Below are positions 44,150 to 56,689 of a stretch of 64,000 nt of DNA, piece after piece. Source of the DNA: Nageia nagi (taxonomy: Eukaryota > Pinophyta); the NCBI GenBank assembly GCA_050084985.1, contig JBITNC010000001.1:184698001-184762000 (forward strand), in the 5' to 3' direction. The notes beneath the pieces are model-generated. The model was not told where the DNA came from, searched no databases, and saw only the letters and a list, made by a program, of their open reading frames with translations. Both the position numbers and the translations under genes were made by a program. Position 1 is the stretch's first letter. Each line of letters opens with the position of its first letter.

Positions 44150-44980
44150 TCACATTTCCATTTCCCTTTTTCCTTTCTTCTCTTTTCTTTTTATAGCAAT
44201 ATAATTCTTTTTTACCATAGCCACCATAAAAGTTACAATTACCATCACCTTACGATTTGATTTATTTTTCTCACTCTTTCCATCTCTTTACTTATAGTTA
44301 TCATTTCCCTTATTTTCAAACTTCTTGGAGGTAGTAGGAAAAAGTTTATTTTGATGCTTGAACCTATTTTTGAAAGGAGTTTTGGTTACTCCTAGAGCAA
44401 CATTATTTTCTTTTGAAGAAGAGATCAATACCCTTTTGTTAAGAATTTTCTTGTGCTTCAAAAGGAGTTTTAAAAGGTTATCAAGAGATAAGATGTCTTC
44501 TTCATCATCAATCTTAGTCTCAATAACTATCACAAAGTTACTAAATTTTGAAGAAAGACTTTACATAATTATGAATACCATGAACTCATCATTTTTCCAA
44601 TTACAGCCACAACTAAAAAGTTGGATCCTAAGGTCAATGATCTTGTTCAAATAGATGGCAAAATTTTCATTTTTTTCCTTGATGCATTTGAATAAACTTT
44701 TGGATAATGGTGAACCTTATTAAAAATTTGGACCCTAGCTAGATTTTCTAGAGGCTATTCCAAGCTTCCTTTGAAGAGGTTGATGAAGAGATCATAAACA
44801 ATACTTCATATGATAGTCTATGGAAAAACATAAAGGTTTCTAACTCATTGTTTGTGTTATAAGCTTCAAGTGCCTTCTCATCTATAGGAGCAATTAAATT
44901 CTCACTAACTTTATATCATAGTTTTTTTTTTTGCAATTCAACTTTCATTTGAGGCTCTCAAATACCATAGTTGGAATCGT
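44150..44980 (-). pseudogene. Ty1/copia gag (element IV)
   Basis: Minus strand 44533-44288 reads MIVIETKIDDEEDILSLDNL and LLKLLLKHKKILNKRVL, equivalent to the C-terminal gag part of element III, then a Lys-rich tail (FKNRFKHQNK). Upstream, to about 44980, shorter pieces in other frames correspond to the capsid core. The zinc knuckle region near 44230 (NCNFYGGYGKKELYCYKK-like) is decayed. Stops are frequent. Confidence 0.82.
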
Positions 44981-47900
44981 CAAGAGCATGCTTGAGTAAG
45001 AATGTGTATCCCATTTCATATATAAGAAGGTGAAAGTGTTAACTAATGTAAGTATGTTAAACTTGTGAACCAAATAAATCAACTATAGATATTGAGTTTA
45101 ATCATTCATACATGTTTATATTTATTCAAATTGATCAATCATACATGATAAAATTTGATTAAAAAAGACATGTTTAACTTGTTCAACAAAATTCATATAT
45201 GCATGATATATTCCATCTATCCAATATTTTATCATAAACAAATACATAGTTATAGAGGGATAAAATTGAGGCTTATTTTCTTATCTAAAATTAGGCTTTC
45301 ACTTGGATGCTCAACTAGTTCACCTTGGTCAATAATACACTCTCACAAGGAGGAGTACTAACTATTTTTCAAGGTTGTGAATTATGTTGAATCAACCAAA
45401 TTTTTATCTTGATTAGGTTTCAAGTTATCCTCCTAGGTTATTTGGATAATCTCTGAATGGTCATGGAGACATGTGGTATCACTACACAAATGCATATCCA
45501 CATAAATGGATTTAGAGAAAATTAAAAAGTACAAATTTTTCACCATTTGGATCATTGTACTGAAGAATTTAGTATACCTTGTCCTCACCTTGTGGCTTTC
45601 CAAATAAGTCATGTTGTAGAATATATGTGCAAATGTATTCTTTTTAGGGGGTTACACTTTTAATGTTTATAATTTTTGTAAAAATAAAGCAAAGTGTATA
45701 ACATAAAGTAAAGTGCATAAATAATGATACATCATCCAATAATGAAATTGAAATCTAAGATTCCAATGGGTTTTTTTACTAACCCCAAAAGGACCTCTTT
45801 ACATAAGTTCCATAATTTTGCACAAATTCACCAATAGTTTTGCATAAGTTCACTATTTTTAAGTAAAAAATCTTTCCATATTTACTTAAAAACTTTAACT
45901 TTGAAAAATAATTTCAATCATGTACTTAAATTTCCTCATTTGTAATTTTACCACTTATGAAAAATAAACAAACATTCATCCTCTTAAAAGCAATTTAGTA
46001 AAAATACTTACAATTTTTCTTAAAAAAATGAGCACTAAGGAAAAAATTATCTCCAAAATTTTACCTTAGTATATGAAAGTGTTAAAAAATTATATATTCC
46101 CTCCCCTTTAATAATTAAAAAATTACCATAAAAGTAAATTATTCATCCCCCTTTAGTAATTTAATCTAAATCACCAAAATAACACCATACTTAAATTCAT
46201 TTATCCAAAATGAATAGTTATTCCAAAAAAAAATGCTTTAGTAGACATTAATCCTCATGTGCAAAAAAAAAAACCTTTTTACTTTAAATCAATGCCTATC
46301 TAAGTAAAAAATATTATTCCTTATTTTTAAATATTTATCACATAAAAAAATTCATTACCCCTTTTGAAAGATATTAAAAAATTATCCTCCAACAAAAAAG
46401 GTAAGTACCATGATGATAAAAAATTAAATGTAGAACATGATTACCCCTTGCACAAACATTTAAAGCTATGTTTACCTCCACTCCACTAATAAAACCATTA
46501 ATGCTAGGAGTGGATAAATAATGACAAAAAAATTTGTAAGAAATGTTTTATCATTTAATGAATGGTGGAGAGCCAAAAAAATAGGAAGGGGGCAATCAGA
46601 AAAGAAGGCAAGGTAGAAAAAAAAGGTAGAGTAAAAAGAATGGGGTCGCAGTTTCAAGGGTTGAGGGCTGACCTAGGTAGAGGCTATGCTAGCTATCCAC
46701 ATGCATAGGAAGCCTGATTCAAACTCACATGGCCTCAAATGACCTTTATATAGATGTGCCATTTTGTTCCAATGTATCAGCAACCTCCACTATTATTCAA
46801 GTTATTCAAAGATTCCCCATGCAATGACCTCCTTGTGGAAAAAAAGGCACAACAATAGGTGGAGAAAATGGGAAGGGAGGATGGTATTCAGGTGATACAG
46901 GTGTAATTGAAAAGGTAGGGCTATAGAGTGGGCACTACGGATAGCTAGAGAGAACAATATTGGGGTACTAGCTGAAGCAAACCATTGATTTTCTAAGGAT
47001 GCTATGTTGGGGTAGGTTATTTAGAATAGATGGGTAGGTTATTCAGAATAGAGGGACTATAATTGATGATAACACCATACAATCCTATTCTTTCACTTTC
47101 ATCATTGTGTAAGCCTAATATGCTATCTATCGACCTTAGATATGGAATAATTAATCATATATCATTTGAGATAGGCTAGTGGGAAAGAAGATAATCACAA
47201 TCTTGAGGATGGAAAAAGGGGAAAATTAGAAGTGAGGCAATCACATTAATTATTTTGAAGAGTTATCATTTGGGAGTGAGTGAAGCATTGAGAGGGAGTT
47301 AATGCCTTCTGATCTCAAAGGAGATAGGTTGAGACAAATCAGTTGTGCAACTCTGCCACCCAGAGTGGTGCAAGGATTAGTGGGCAAAGGGATGGAGGTT
47401 AATCGACCATTGCTTGGTGGTAATCAGTCCCCCCTTTTATTTATTTAAAAAAAAGTTTCAAAAATATTTTAAAACCATATAAAAATATACATTCTCTTTT
47501 TTATTGTAATTTTTAAAAAATACCCTTTAAAAAAATTGAGATAAAAAAAGATAATTTTACCTTTTTTTTTAATTATCATGCATATAAATAAATCATAATA
47601 TTTTGATATATATATTGAAAAAAAATGTTCCCCTCTATATTTAAAAATAATAGCTCCCTTTTTTAATACAAAAAAATAATTAGAATTCTTGTACTAAAAA
47701 AAATTGTAAATTTAGTTAAACTTAACAATATATTGTTGTTACAACCTATGCATTTTAAGCAAAATTCATCTTAAAAAAACTTTAACTACCATAAAAGTTA
47801 GTAGAAAAATTATAACAATAATATAGTATTATATTAAGTAAATTTCTTTAAAAAAAAGGCAACTAATACAAAACAAATGTTAGTATTATGGAGTAATTCA

Positions 47901-48002
47901 AGAGAGAAAGGAGGTTATACCTTTGAATCTCTTTTACCTCACAATGAAGAGTAGGATGAAGAATGAAGACCTATAAGATGTTAAATATTAGATTTCAAAC
48001 TA
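44981..48002 (-). other. Leader of copia element IV
   Basis: About 3 kb between primer site and gag without a readable domain. It has many A and T runs and looks like an extended 5' untranslated region, similar in kind to the 1.4 kb leader of element III. No further insertion was recognised. Confidence 0.5.
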
Positions 48003-48014
48003 GCTCCAATACCA
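48003..48014 (-). promoter_or_regulatory. Primer-binding site of copia element IV
   Basis: Minus strand TGGTATTGGAGC, two bases from the 5' LTR; two changes from the usual initiator tRNA-Met site TGGTATCAGAGC. Confidence 0.8.
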
Positions 48015-48016
48015 AA

Positions 48017-48516
48017 TTAAGGATTTAATCCTAAAATACTAAAATCTTAATCTACCAAGATCACTTGAAAGCTCACTCTAACATCAATACTCAAAGCATA
48101 AACAATATTATAAATTAACACAAGATATAAGTGGTTCCTCTAATATAGGAGTACATCCACTAACTAAGATGTTCCTCATTCACAAAGATAACTCTCTTAC
48201 AAGACCTATTTCTTTCTCTCCTAAAACTAATCTTAGAGCATAACTTTTCTTTAAATTTTCGTGAGTGATCATGAGGAGAGGGCCTTCTATTTATAGGCCA
48301 AAATCCTCACATAGATTACCCTTTTAACCATTGTATAAAGACATGAAATGCTTCACCCTTTTACCCAAAGGGAATGCTTATGAAAATGAGTGTAGGAAAA
48401 GTTACATTATTATATTCACTTAAATAATTAAGGTATCTACGATACCTTTAAGTATTGGTGAATTTACAAAGAATATTATTACAAAACCTTACAATAATGC
48501 ATTATACATTCCAACA
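48017..48516 (-). repeat. 5' LTR of element IV
   Basis: On the minus strand it starts TGTTGGAATGTATAATG and matches 27478-27978 closely. A minus-strand TATA box (TATAAATAG) lies at 48287-48295. Confidence 0.9.
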
Positions 48517-48900
48517 TCAATGAGTATCATTCACCCATATTTCTTTGCAACTAATAGTAGTTGCATGAGTTTAATATATAAGAAATATATGAGTAATCTT
48601 ATGAAGAAATTCCATCAATAGGTTGACATCAATGGTCTAAAAATTCCTAGTATTTTGGATAAAATATAGTTTCCTAATCAATTAAACAAATTTGATGTTA
48701 CTATGTATAAACAATAAAAACAATTGAGTGAATCAATTAAAAATGTCTCAATAGTATGATTATGGGGTATATTATATCTGAGTACAATATTGTAGCCATA
48801 TATAAGAGAATATTTTTTACTATACAAATTATGTCAAACAAGGGAAAGTTTCTAAGTATCTTACCAAATATTAAACAAAAAAGTAATGCTTTCATTATAT
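48517..48900 (+). pseudogene. hAT transposase, part after copia IV insertion
   Basis: Starting in the duplicated target TCAAT, the frame that ended in DDLVES at 27477 continues with MSIIHPYFFATNSS and KKYMSNLMKKFH. The sequence then decays through stops (LKIPSILDKI, FPNQLNKFDVTMYKQ). This would be the C-terminal part of the hAT protein, where the dimerisation region lies; I could not recognise that domain itself. No terminal inverted repeat was identified. Confidence 0.6.
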
Positions 48901-49249
48901 ACTAGGCCTATAAAAGAGTCTACAGTAACCCAATTGTCCTACTATGATACAAAAAATACCTTACTTTTCACATTAGATAGATAGGAATTAACTAGAACTA
49001 GTACTCTAAGATGATCAATATACATTGAGCATCACACTTCTCAGAATAAAACTAGGTGTATATTACCAAAACTTATGGAAGAGGCCAATAAAGTAGCTTA
49101 ATCCCTTTACATATTTGAGTGCTTCAAAATTTTAATTCTAGAGATCTACTACATTTTGTCACACTTAAGTTTGTAACTACTCATTGCTCAAGAAATATTT
49201 ATCGATAAAATTATTTTTGTAGAACCTAACATAGGTTCTCTTAAGCATA
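48901..49249. other. Stretch without recognisable genes
   Basis: AT-rich sequence between the hAT relic and the minus-strand coding relic; I see no structure in it. Confidence 0.4.
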
Positions 49250-51540
49250 ACATCTTTGAAACCCAAATGTTTTTCCAAGTCCTCATATTTTGCACTATGT
49301 TCCCCCTATTTTCTAATTGCTTCCTTTAATATTATATTATGAATTCTGCTATTGAGAAGTTTCCTCTATGGTTTTACAAATACCTTACCAGTTAGTCCCT
49401 TGTTTGGCATAAAACCCATCTTTGTATCACAAGGGACCTAGTTCTTATTCTCTGTTATTGGTTATCTTTGATTGAAGTTTCACTTATTTGAAACTTTTTT
49501 TGACTCTCAATAGAAATTATTGATTTCACTAATTCTAAATTCAATAGGAGGGACCTGCTCTTCCAAGTTTATCATTAGAGAACTACTTTAGTCATAGGGT
49601 TCTCTTTCAAAATATTTACTCTACTCCTTGTTATTTTACCAAATGTGGGATTAAAATTAGGACCTTCACTTGGAGAGACATTACAATATTTGTATTATGA
49701 TATTGTTGCATTATACTTACCTGCATCAAAAGAGATTACAAGAATATACATAGATCTAGAGAGCTCCCTAAACTTACTCTCCTTGTTGAGTTTTTCCTCT
49801 TTAATATAACACAGACTCTCCTCCTGTAAACCCAATAATCCATTTGTTATTTTGATGGATTTTGTTACTACATCAGAGAAAGGGGATAAAAAGATCTATT
49901 CCACACGATATAAATCATTTTGCTTAGATAAATACATTGTTTCCTTGGCTATAAGCTCTAGAATTTATATATTGTTATTCACTCTACTTCTAGTTTGACT
50001 AGAAACTCTTGACTACATGTCGAAGATACTAAGTTTTGGATTTAAAGGAGTTTTCTTCATCAATTATTCCAATAAAAGAACATCTTCCTCACTACAAACA
50101 TGCTCCTATAGAATTAGCTTGCTATGTGTCCTCTTTTACATTGATTCTTCCACTCTTTTTTCCTCTTTAGATATCTCTAAAAACTCTGCATCCAAATTCA
50201 TGAGCTTCGATCTTTCCAAGAAACAAGGTCTCACTTCTTTCACTAGGTCCTTCTGACCTCCCTTTTTCTTGAACAAAGTTTTCTTATTCTACATTATATT
50301 AAGGGTTTTATTTGATTTTATACAACCCTTAATTATCCTTGCTTTCATTCCCCATTTTCTATAAAACTAAGCGTGATGTCTATTTCTTCTGCCTCTTCAA
50401 CAAGCTTTGAGGATTGAGCTACATTATCATTCTCCCTACATATTCCAACATTTTGTATTTCAAAAGACTCTCTTTTCTACTTTTTCCTTGTCATAAATGG
50501 GTTTGTGGAGCTAGAAGAGTATGGATTTGGACTTTTTTCTCTCACATACATATTAGAGCTTTCCTCTACATTTTGATAATGAATTATAGATGATTCCCCA
50601 TAAGCTTGAGTTCCCTAACCTAGATAATATATTTTACCACCTACCCTAATTCTAATTATTAGAATTTTATTTGACCTACTTGAACTTGCCTCCTCATAAA
50701 CCAATTTTATAATTGACTCATGAAGTGGCACATGAAATCTATTTTGTTTGACTTACTAATAGAAGTGGCCATAGAATTATAGATAAAATATGGAAAGTTC
50801 ACTTTGTTTGTAATTGAGAAAAAAAATAGTTTAATATAAAGAAATGGGAATCTTGAAGGATTTTGTATCTACCTTCAAGTGTAATATACTTAAATATATT
50901 GATGCCAAATCCCACCAAGGTTTAGGAATTAAATATCCTAGGACTTCTATCTAGTACTTACCCAACTTCTTAGAATTCATAACTTCTTAAAAATTATTTA
51001 TCTCTAGCTTCAAGTTTCCTTACTTTCCCATCTCTTTTAACAAAGATCTCCTCATTTGGCATCCCCATGACTCTAACAATTAACTTTGAGCTTATTAAAA
51101 ATTCTAATCTTTTTACCTTACATCTACCATTAGTCCATAATCATGCCTTTTACAAGCAATGATAAATCTATCAATACATCTCTAACAAGGAATCCTCTAT
51201 ACCTCAGGATGCCTCATAGTTTCTTTTGGAAAATTAGGCTCTATTTGAACTAGCTCACCATACATACATAGTGATCAATAACTCTAACAAGAAAAGTTCC
51301 CTTCAATCCAACATTTGTTATCTTCCCTAAACAACACTGAGAATGTATGATACTAAACATTCTATGGCTAGTGATGATGGAACCTCATACTTCATCTATA
51401 TCTATCACATATCCTTCTCCACTATACATCCAATGAAAATCATAAAAATTACAATATTCCATTTTAACTCTAATATGCACATTTGAGAGGGGTCATCAAG
51501 TCATAATCATCCCCTTTTTTGGCCTTTGAATCACTCATTT
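49250..51540 (-). pseudogene. Unidentified degenerate coding stretch
   Basis: The minus strand has coding-like pieces: MSDSKAKKGDDYDLMTPLKC from about 51537, CCLGKITNVGLKGTFLVRVI near 51300, VLIDLSLLVKGMI near 51180, and a charged helical part at 50265-50130 (VKEVRPCFLERSKLMNLDAE, then ISKEEKRVEES). Runs of ten to forty codons are stop-free, then break. I do not recognise the family. Because it lies on the same strand as and just downstream of the LINE, the first ORF of another LINE copy is one possibility; a host gene relic is another. Confidence 0.35.
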
Positions 51541-51839
51541 GACCTTGAAAATATCTTGGTGATTTGACTCAATAAATGCTCAACCCATTCCAACCTTGTC
51601 AACAAATGTTGAACAATTAGAAGATCAATCCAATGGCCAAGCTAAATAGGATTCCACTACCACCCCATCAACAATGCACAAAAGTTTAACAATGGATAGG
51701 AAGATTTCATCCAAATTTTAAGGTCTAATAAAAACTAGAATTTGGCAAAGCTTATGTGTATTAACAATGAAAATTAATCAATATTAATGAATATAGTGAC
51801 TATTAGTAAATACTAATTTTCATTTCTTAACACCTACAA

Positions 51840-54130
51840 GGCTCCCCCAACCTTATCCCTGTTCATCTGTATCTTTCCCATCTCTTTAATAGTGGTTTCA
51901 ATATTCTCTCATGCTCTTAGAAACATAATTTTAAGAGACTCTTCAACTCTTCTAGTTTTCCCTTTTAAATTCCTCTCATTTCTCTCCTTCCAAATTTTCC
52001 ATAAGGTATGGGCTAGAATAAAATACCAAATATTTCTATCCTACTTACTACCTTACTTGGTTTCCATTGCATGATCCATTGCGAGATATTTTCTAGCATT
52101 GCTCCAATGGCATGAAACTTAACTCTTAGAATTTTCCATATTTCTATAGCATAACTATAGTGCATAAAAATATGATTTTTAGATTCTTATTCTAAGCAAC
52201 ATAGAGTACATCTATTTTGTATCATCATGCCTTTCTTTTTTAGGTTGTCAATAGTAGCTAGTTTGTTTTGAGCCAAAATCCAAATAAAAAAAGAGATTTT
52301 TGGGATTAACCCTTTTCCATACTTTATGCCACAACTCTTCCTCTGACTCCTTTTGGTCTCTATTTAATTGATTTATATAATCCTTAATATTCAAATTACC
52401 GTATTTAGAAACCATCTAAACTGATCTATATTTTGTTTCTTTTAAAGTAATATAACTAATTTTTATCTCTTTCATTAGTTTTAGAATTTCATGATTCATC
52501 TCTTCTTGAGGGTCCTAGAGAATATGCCAAGTACCATTTTGCTTCATAAAATAGTCTTTGATTTTTACCCATTGTCTTTTCTTTATCCATATAGAAACTT
52601 TATTTAGTTTACGCCATGATATAAATGGCTTTGTTTTAATCCAGTGATCTTCCCAAAAGAAGATATCTTCTCCATTAACTATTTCCCATTTCACATATTT
52701 TCCTATCCAATCTCGTACCTTTATAATTCCATTCCAAAAAAGGGATCCATATTGAGGATTTGCAACTCTTAAGAAGTGATTTTTATTTTTCCAGTACTTT
52801 GCCTTACATACTTTGAACCCCTCCTTATCTTCCTCTATAGCTACCTTCCACGCCATCTTTGCTCTCAATACCATGTTTAGGTGTTTCATTTTTCTAAAGC
52901 CAAGGCCCCCTTTAATCTTCTCCTTACATATTTTGCTCCAAGCAACCAAATAGAATTTTTTACTTTCACCATCACTCTCAAATAATAATCTCTTGCATAC
53001 TTGATCTTTTTTTTATGTTGTAGCTTTTGGCATATTGAAGACCTGCATACTGAATATGGGGATACTTTGCAAAGTTTGTTTAATGAAGAGGGTTTTTGTT
53101 ACATAAGTAAGAATTTTTTCATTCCAACCTATCAATTTACTATTAATTTTACTTAGAATATTTTCCCATTGATCTCTTGTAAGTATTCCATGGAATAATG
53201 GCATGCTTAAATATCTTGTTGGGAGTTGATCTGTTAAGCAACCAAAGCTTCTTGCTATTTTTCTTTATCTTCCTCTTGTGGTGTTTTGAAAAAATAATCT
53301 TGTCTTTTGAATATTTATTCATTGGTGAGAAGCTTTCTCATAATATCTCAAGATTCTCTTAAAGTAATTTGCTTCTCTTTCCTATGCTTTCCCTACAAGG
53401 ATTGTGTCATCCACAAATTTATGATGAGATACTATTGTTGACACTTTTGTAGATTTTATGCCTTTCACTCTCCCTTCTTCTTATTCTTTCTTAATACTCT
53501 ACCCAAAACTTTAATTATAATTATAAATAGGGAAGGGGATATTGGATCACCTTGTATAACCCTCTTTTAGTCCCAAAGTAGCCTACAGGTTCTCCATTTA
53601 TTATCATTGAAAATCTTGGAGTAGAGATGCACTCTCTAATCCAATTAACCCATTTGAAGTTAAACCCAAATTTGTTTAGCACTCCCTCCAAAAAAAACCT
53701 AATTTACTATGTCATAGGCATTTTCCATGTCCAACTTGAGGATCATGGTTTATTCTTTTCTCTCTTTAGTAGAATTCAATAATTCATGCATCAAAATGAT
53801 ACCATCCATTATGAGTCTCCCACTAATAAGACCATCTTATTCTTTAGAGATCAAGACAGGGAGAAGGTTTTCCAATCTTTTTGATAAGATTTTTGTTATA
53901 ATTTTATACATAACATTACATAGGCTTATTGTTCTAAAATCCTTCATATCTTTAGCTATAGTCATTTTAGGGGTAAGTGCTAAAAACTTTATGTTTCAAG
54001 TTTTAAGAAGCTTTCCTCTATTGAAGAATTCAGCAATTGCTTTGACCAAATCCTCTTGAACAATATCCTAGTTTGCTTGGAAAATACCTGCTTGAAAGAC
54101 ATCAAATCAAAAGTTTGTAACATATTGGAA
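51840..54130 (-). pseudogene. LINE (plant L1-type) ORF2, 5'-truncated
   Basis: Non-LTR retrotransposon polymerase. From about 54100 leftwards the minus strand reads AIAEFFNRGKLLKT, MKDFRTISLCNVMYKIITKI, then SGRLIMDGIILMHELL, the RT fingers and palm. Near 53420 HHKFVDDTILVGKA holds an intact catalytic Phe-X-Asp-Asp. 53204-53013 reads RDQWENILSKINSKLIGWNEK, 52949-52515 the long C-terminal region (VAWSKICKEKIKGGLGFRKM, GKYVKWEIVNGEDIFFWEDHW), and near 52220-52140 the zinc module with CTLCCLE and H-x-H spacing. The endonuclease is not seen, so the copy is 5'-truncated. It has stops at Gln/Trp sites. Confidence 0.88.
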
Positions 54131-55200
54131 TAAAATTTAAAAACATGTTTAAGATTTTATACCTCTAAATATGCCTTATAAAAATTTCCATATGATAGGC
54201 TTGTTTCTACCTGGGATTCGATTGCAAACAAAAGAGGAGCTTCAAGGATTGAATATGTTGAAGAAATTGAAAATAAGGAAGTGGAAGTAATCCACAAAGA
54301 TGATTCCTACAACCAAATTGTTGAAAAATACATCAAAAAGAATACCATAAGTATTATCTATATCATGACAATTAAGTTTACAAGCATTCTATCTTGGTTA
54401 TAAAGCATACCATAAGTGTAAAAGGAAAATAATATCAAAACCATAATAGAATAAATAGTAAATAATTAAAATCATAAAAATACACATAATATAAATTGAT
54501 ATAATAATATTTATATGTATTGATAAAAGTATTTTATATAAAATGGCAAGCCTCCCACATTGCTAAAACATCATAAGGTCACTAAAACTATTAATAACAT
54601 GAGGGTACCACTTCAATTTCCTAAACCACTACCATCACCACCAAATTCATTTTCCACAAGCTAGTAGATGTTTCTTTGATGATGATGCTTCTATATGCTC
54701 TTAAGTTTCTCTCTAAAATACATTCTCCTTTTTTAGGTCCTTGGCAATGAATTCTATTTTTGAAATATATCGCTCTTCCTTCATTCGATCAATAGTATCA
54801 TGCTACATAGATGAACTACAACTAGACCAAAAAAGGCTTTTGGGGGTGTTTTTAAATCATTTTGTATTATATTTTTTGGTAATTATCTTCCTACAACCTA
54901 TGATCCTACTATCAAAATTTTTCTCTCTATGGTGGTGGCTACGCATCATTGGTATATGGCACCAAAATCTAACTTCTAATTTCATATAGAGGTGGTTATA
55001 AACTATTTCTCTATTAACTAATGTTGGTGGCTACAAACCTCCCTAAACACATCTCATTATATTCTAAAAATGATAGTGTTAGTCACTACTTTATGGATAT
55101 ACATAACAAATTTAAACCATCACATAGTTATCACATTTTTAAAAAAATAGGGTGTAACCTAGAAGCATTCTTCCAAGCTACATCATCCTTGGTTACCAAA
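54131..55200. other. Stretch without recognisable genes
   Basis: AT-rich; open stretches such as 54741-54989 on plus carry no domain I know. The upstream portion of the LINE, if present, is too decayed to read. Confidence 0.4.
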
Positions 55201-55263
55201 TCATTCAAGCTCAATAATAATGAGCCCAATTATGATGTTGGCCATGAAATCTTAAAGGATGGC

Positions 55264-55264
55264 C

Positions 55265-55301
<37 letters not shown>

Positions 55302-55315
55302 TTGTGTGTGTGTGT
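55264..55315. repeat. CA-TA-TG compound microsatellite
   Basis: (CA)n then (TA)n then (TG)n over about 52 bp. Because TG repeats complement CA repeats, the whole tract is a near-perfect palindrome able to fold as a long hairpin or cruciform. Confidence 0.95.
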
Positions 55316-55694
55316 AAATGATGAAAGATAAAGGCATGTTCATGATTAAGTGCACCATATATGATATAAAAAGATCCAAATTACATCGACATATGATATG
55401 AAATGATAAGTGCATGATATGATATGAAATGATCTAAATATATCATATAGTATGAAACAACACAATTTTACCATATGATATGAAATATACACCAACATAT
55501 AATATAAAATTGATCTAAGCATACCATATGGTCAAAAATGATATAGTTGGCATATAGTTGGCAAAAATATGCTTGTAATACTTAGCAACTGTTCAACTCA
55601 AAAATTTAAATATTATGTTGTCTTACCTCAATAAGATATCTTTTCTCTACGATAACCAATTAAAAACATCATGAATTATTCTCAAATTATTCAA

Positions 55695-56045
55695 ATATAC
55701 TCTACAATTTTGATTGTTGATCAATTGATTCAAATATGCTCTACAGTACTACTACCATAATATATCAATTTACAAGCACCAAATATAAATATCATATCAT
55801 ACATCTTATGAAATAAATATTGGGCCTTATGTATTATTTTATATTTTGCATACATGTCTATCAGGGTAGTCACAACCACAATATTCAAGGCAAAACCATT
55901 TTCAACTACTCTTTGATGAATATCCATAACTTCTTCTAGAGCTCATATTTTATATACATGTTTATGGGCCTTGAGTATTATTCCACACTTTTCATACATG
56001 TTTATCCAGACATTTAAAACCATAACATTCAAATTAAAAAGCACC
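55695..56045 (-). pseudogene. PPR gene fragment, two repeats
   Basis: Pentatricopeptide repeat proteins bind organelle RNA in plants. The minus strand near 56030-55950 reads LNVWINMYEKCGIILKAHK and, at 55927-55730, HQRVVENGFALNIVVVTTLI followed by DMYAKYKIIHKAQYLFHKM. Both match the plant PPR consensus VxTALIDMYAKCGxxxxAxxLFxxM of the PLS class. There are about two repeats, against ten or more in a complete gene, and no start or organelle signal. The second repeat has Tyr in place of the Cys. It is a gene fragment caught among repeats, perhaps copied by a transposon. Confidence 0.75.
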
Positions 56046-56222
56046 AAGTAGACATATTCATACACCCAATTTAAGGTTTATGGGTATTTTGGCATCCAAG
56101 GTCAATCAAAGTGAACTAAATTATGATGCTGACTATGGGCTATCAAAGGATGGTCAAATGGAACTAACTAGTCATCATTTATATATATGCAAATGATGAA
56201 AGATAAAGGCATGTTAATAATC

Positions 56223-56385
56223 AAGTGCACCATATGATATAAAATGATCCAAATACACCAACATATTTTTATAATTAAGTGCACCATATGATATAAAATG
56301 ATCCAAATACACCAACATATTTTCATAATTAAGTGCACCATATGATATAGAATGATCCAAATGCACCAACATATGATATGAAATT
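56223..56385. repeat. 54-bp tandem repeat, three units
   Basis: AAGTGCACCATATGATATA recurs at 56223, 56277 and 56331, an exact 54-base period; each unit also contains AATGATCCAAATACACCAAC. Confidence 0.85.
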
Positions 56386-56689
56386 ATTTAATTACACCAT
56401 ACTAGTCTAAAATGATTGTACTATACCATATGATATAGAATGATTCAAATATGCTCTACAATATTGCTACAACATTCAATTTATAAGCACCAAGTAGACA
56501 CATCCACACACCTAAGAAGCAATTTTTGAAAAATTGAAATGGAACATAAAATTAATAGACATCATCATTTTGTATATACAACAAGGCATCCACTTGGGAA
56601 CCACATGGTTTTTCTGTGTTTGCCTAAGTATTACAAGCTATATAAAGAAGGAGCCCACAACATATTCCATTATTTTTGAGCATTTAAAA

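Larger units (their letters stand above)
27478..48516 (-). mobile_element. Ty1/copia element IV, with two nested insertions
   Basis: Two 500-bp LTRs (27478-27978 and 48017-48516) flanked by TCAAT bound a minus-strand copia element. From right to left: 5' LTR, primer site TGGTATTGGAGC, leader, gag, protease, integrase, RT, RNase H, polypurine tract, 3' untranslated region, 3' LTR. Two later elements interrupt it: V at 34976-42811, between integrase and RT, and A at 29605-34126, inside RT. Without them the element is about 8.7 kb. Related to element III by gag and 3' region. It carries stops throughout, but its RT keeps YVDD. Confidence 0.93.
55205..56450. repeat. Duplicated block, copies about 900 bp apart
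   Basis: The left copy (about 55205-55500) and right copy (about 56100-56400) share AATTATGATG, AAAGGATGG, then AAATGATGAAAGATAAAGGC and AAGTGCACCATATGATAT in the same order. In the left copy the short TATATATA link has been replaced by a long CA-TA-TG microsatellite. The PPR relic lies between the copies. Confidence 0.7.

Noticed and set aside
44358-44654. Plus-strand open frame of 98 codons
   Set aside because: Shadow of the minus-strand copia gag of element IV.
55021-55415. Open frames on both strands through the microsatellite
   Set aside because: Their repetitive His-Thr, Ile-Tyr and Cys-Val ends come from the CA-TA-TG tract; no domain.
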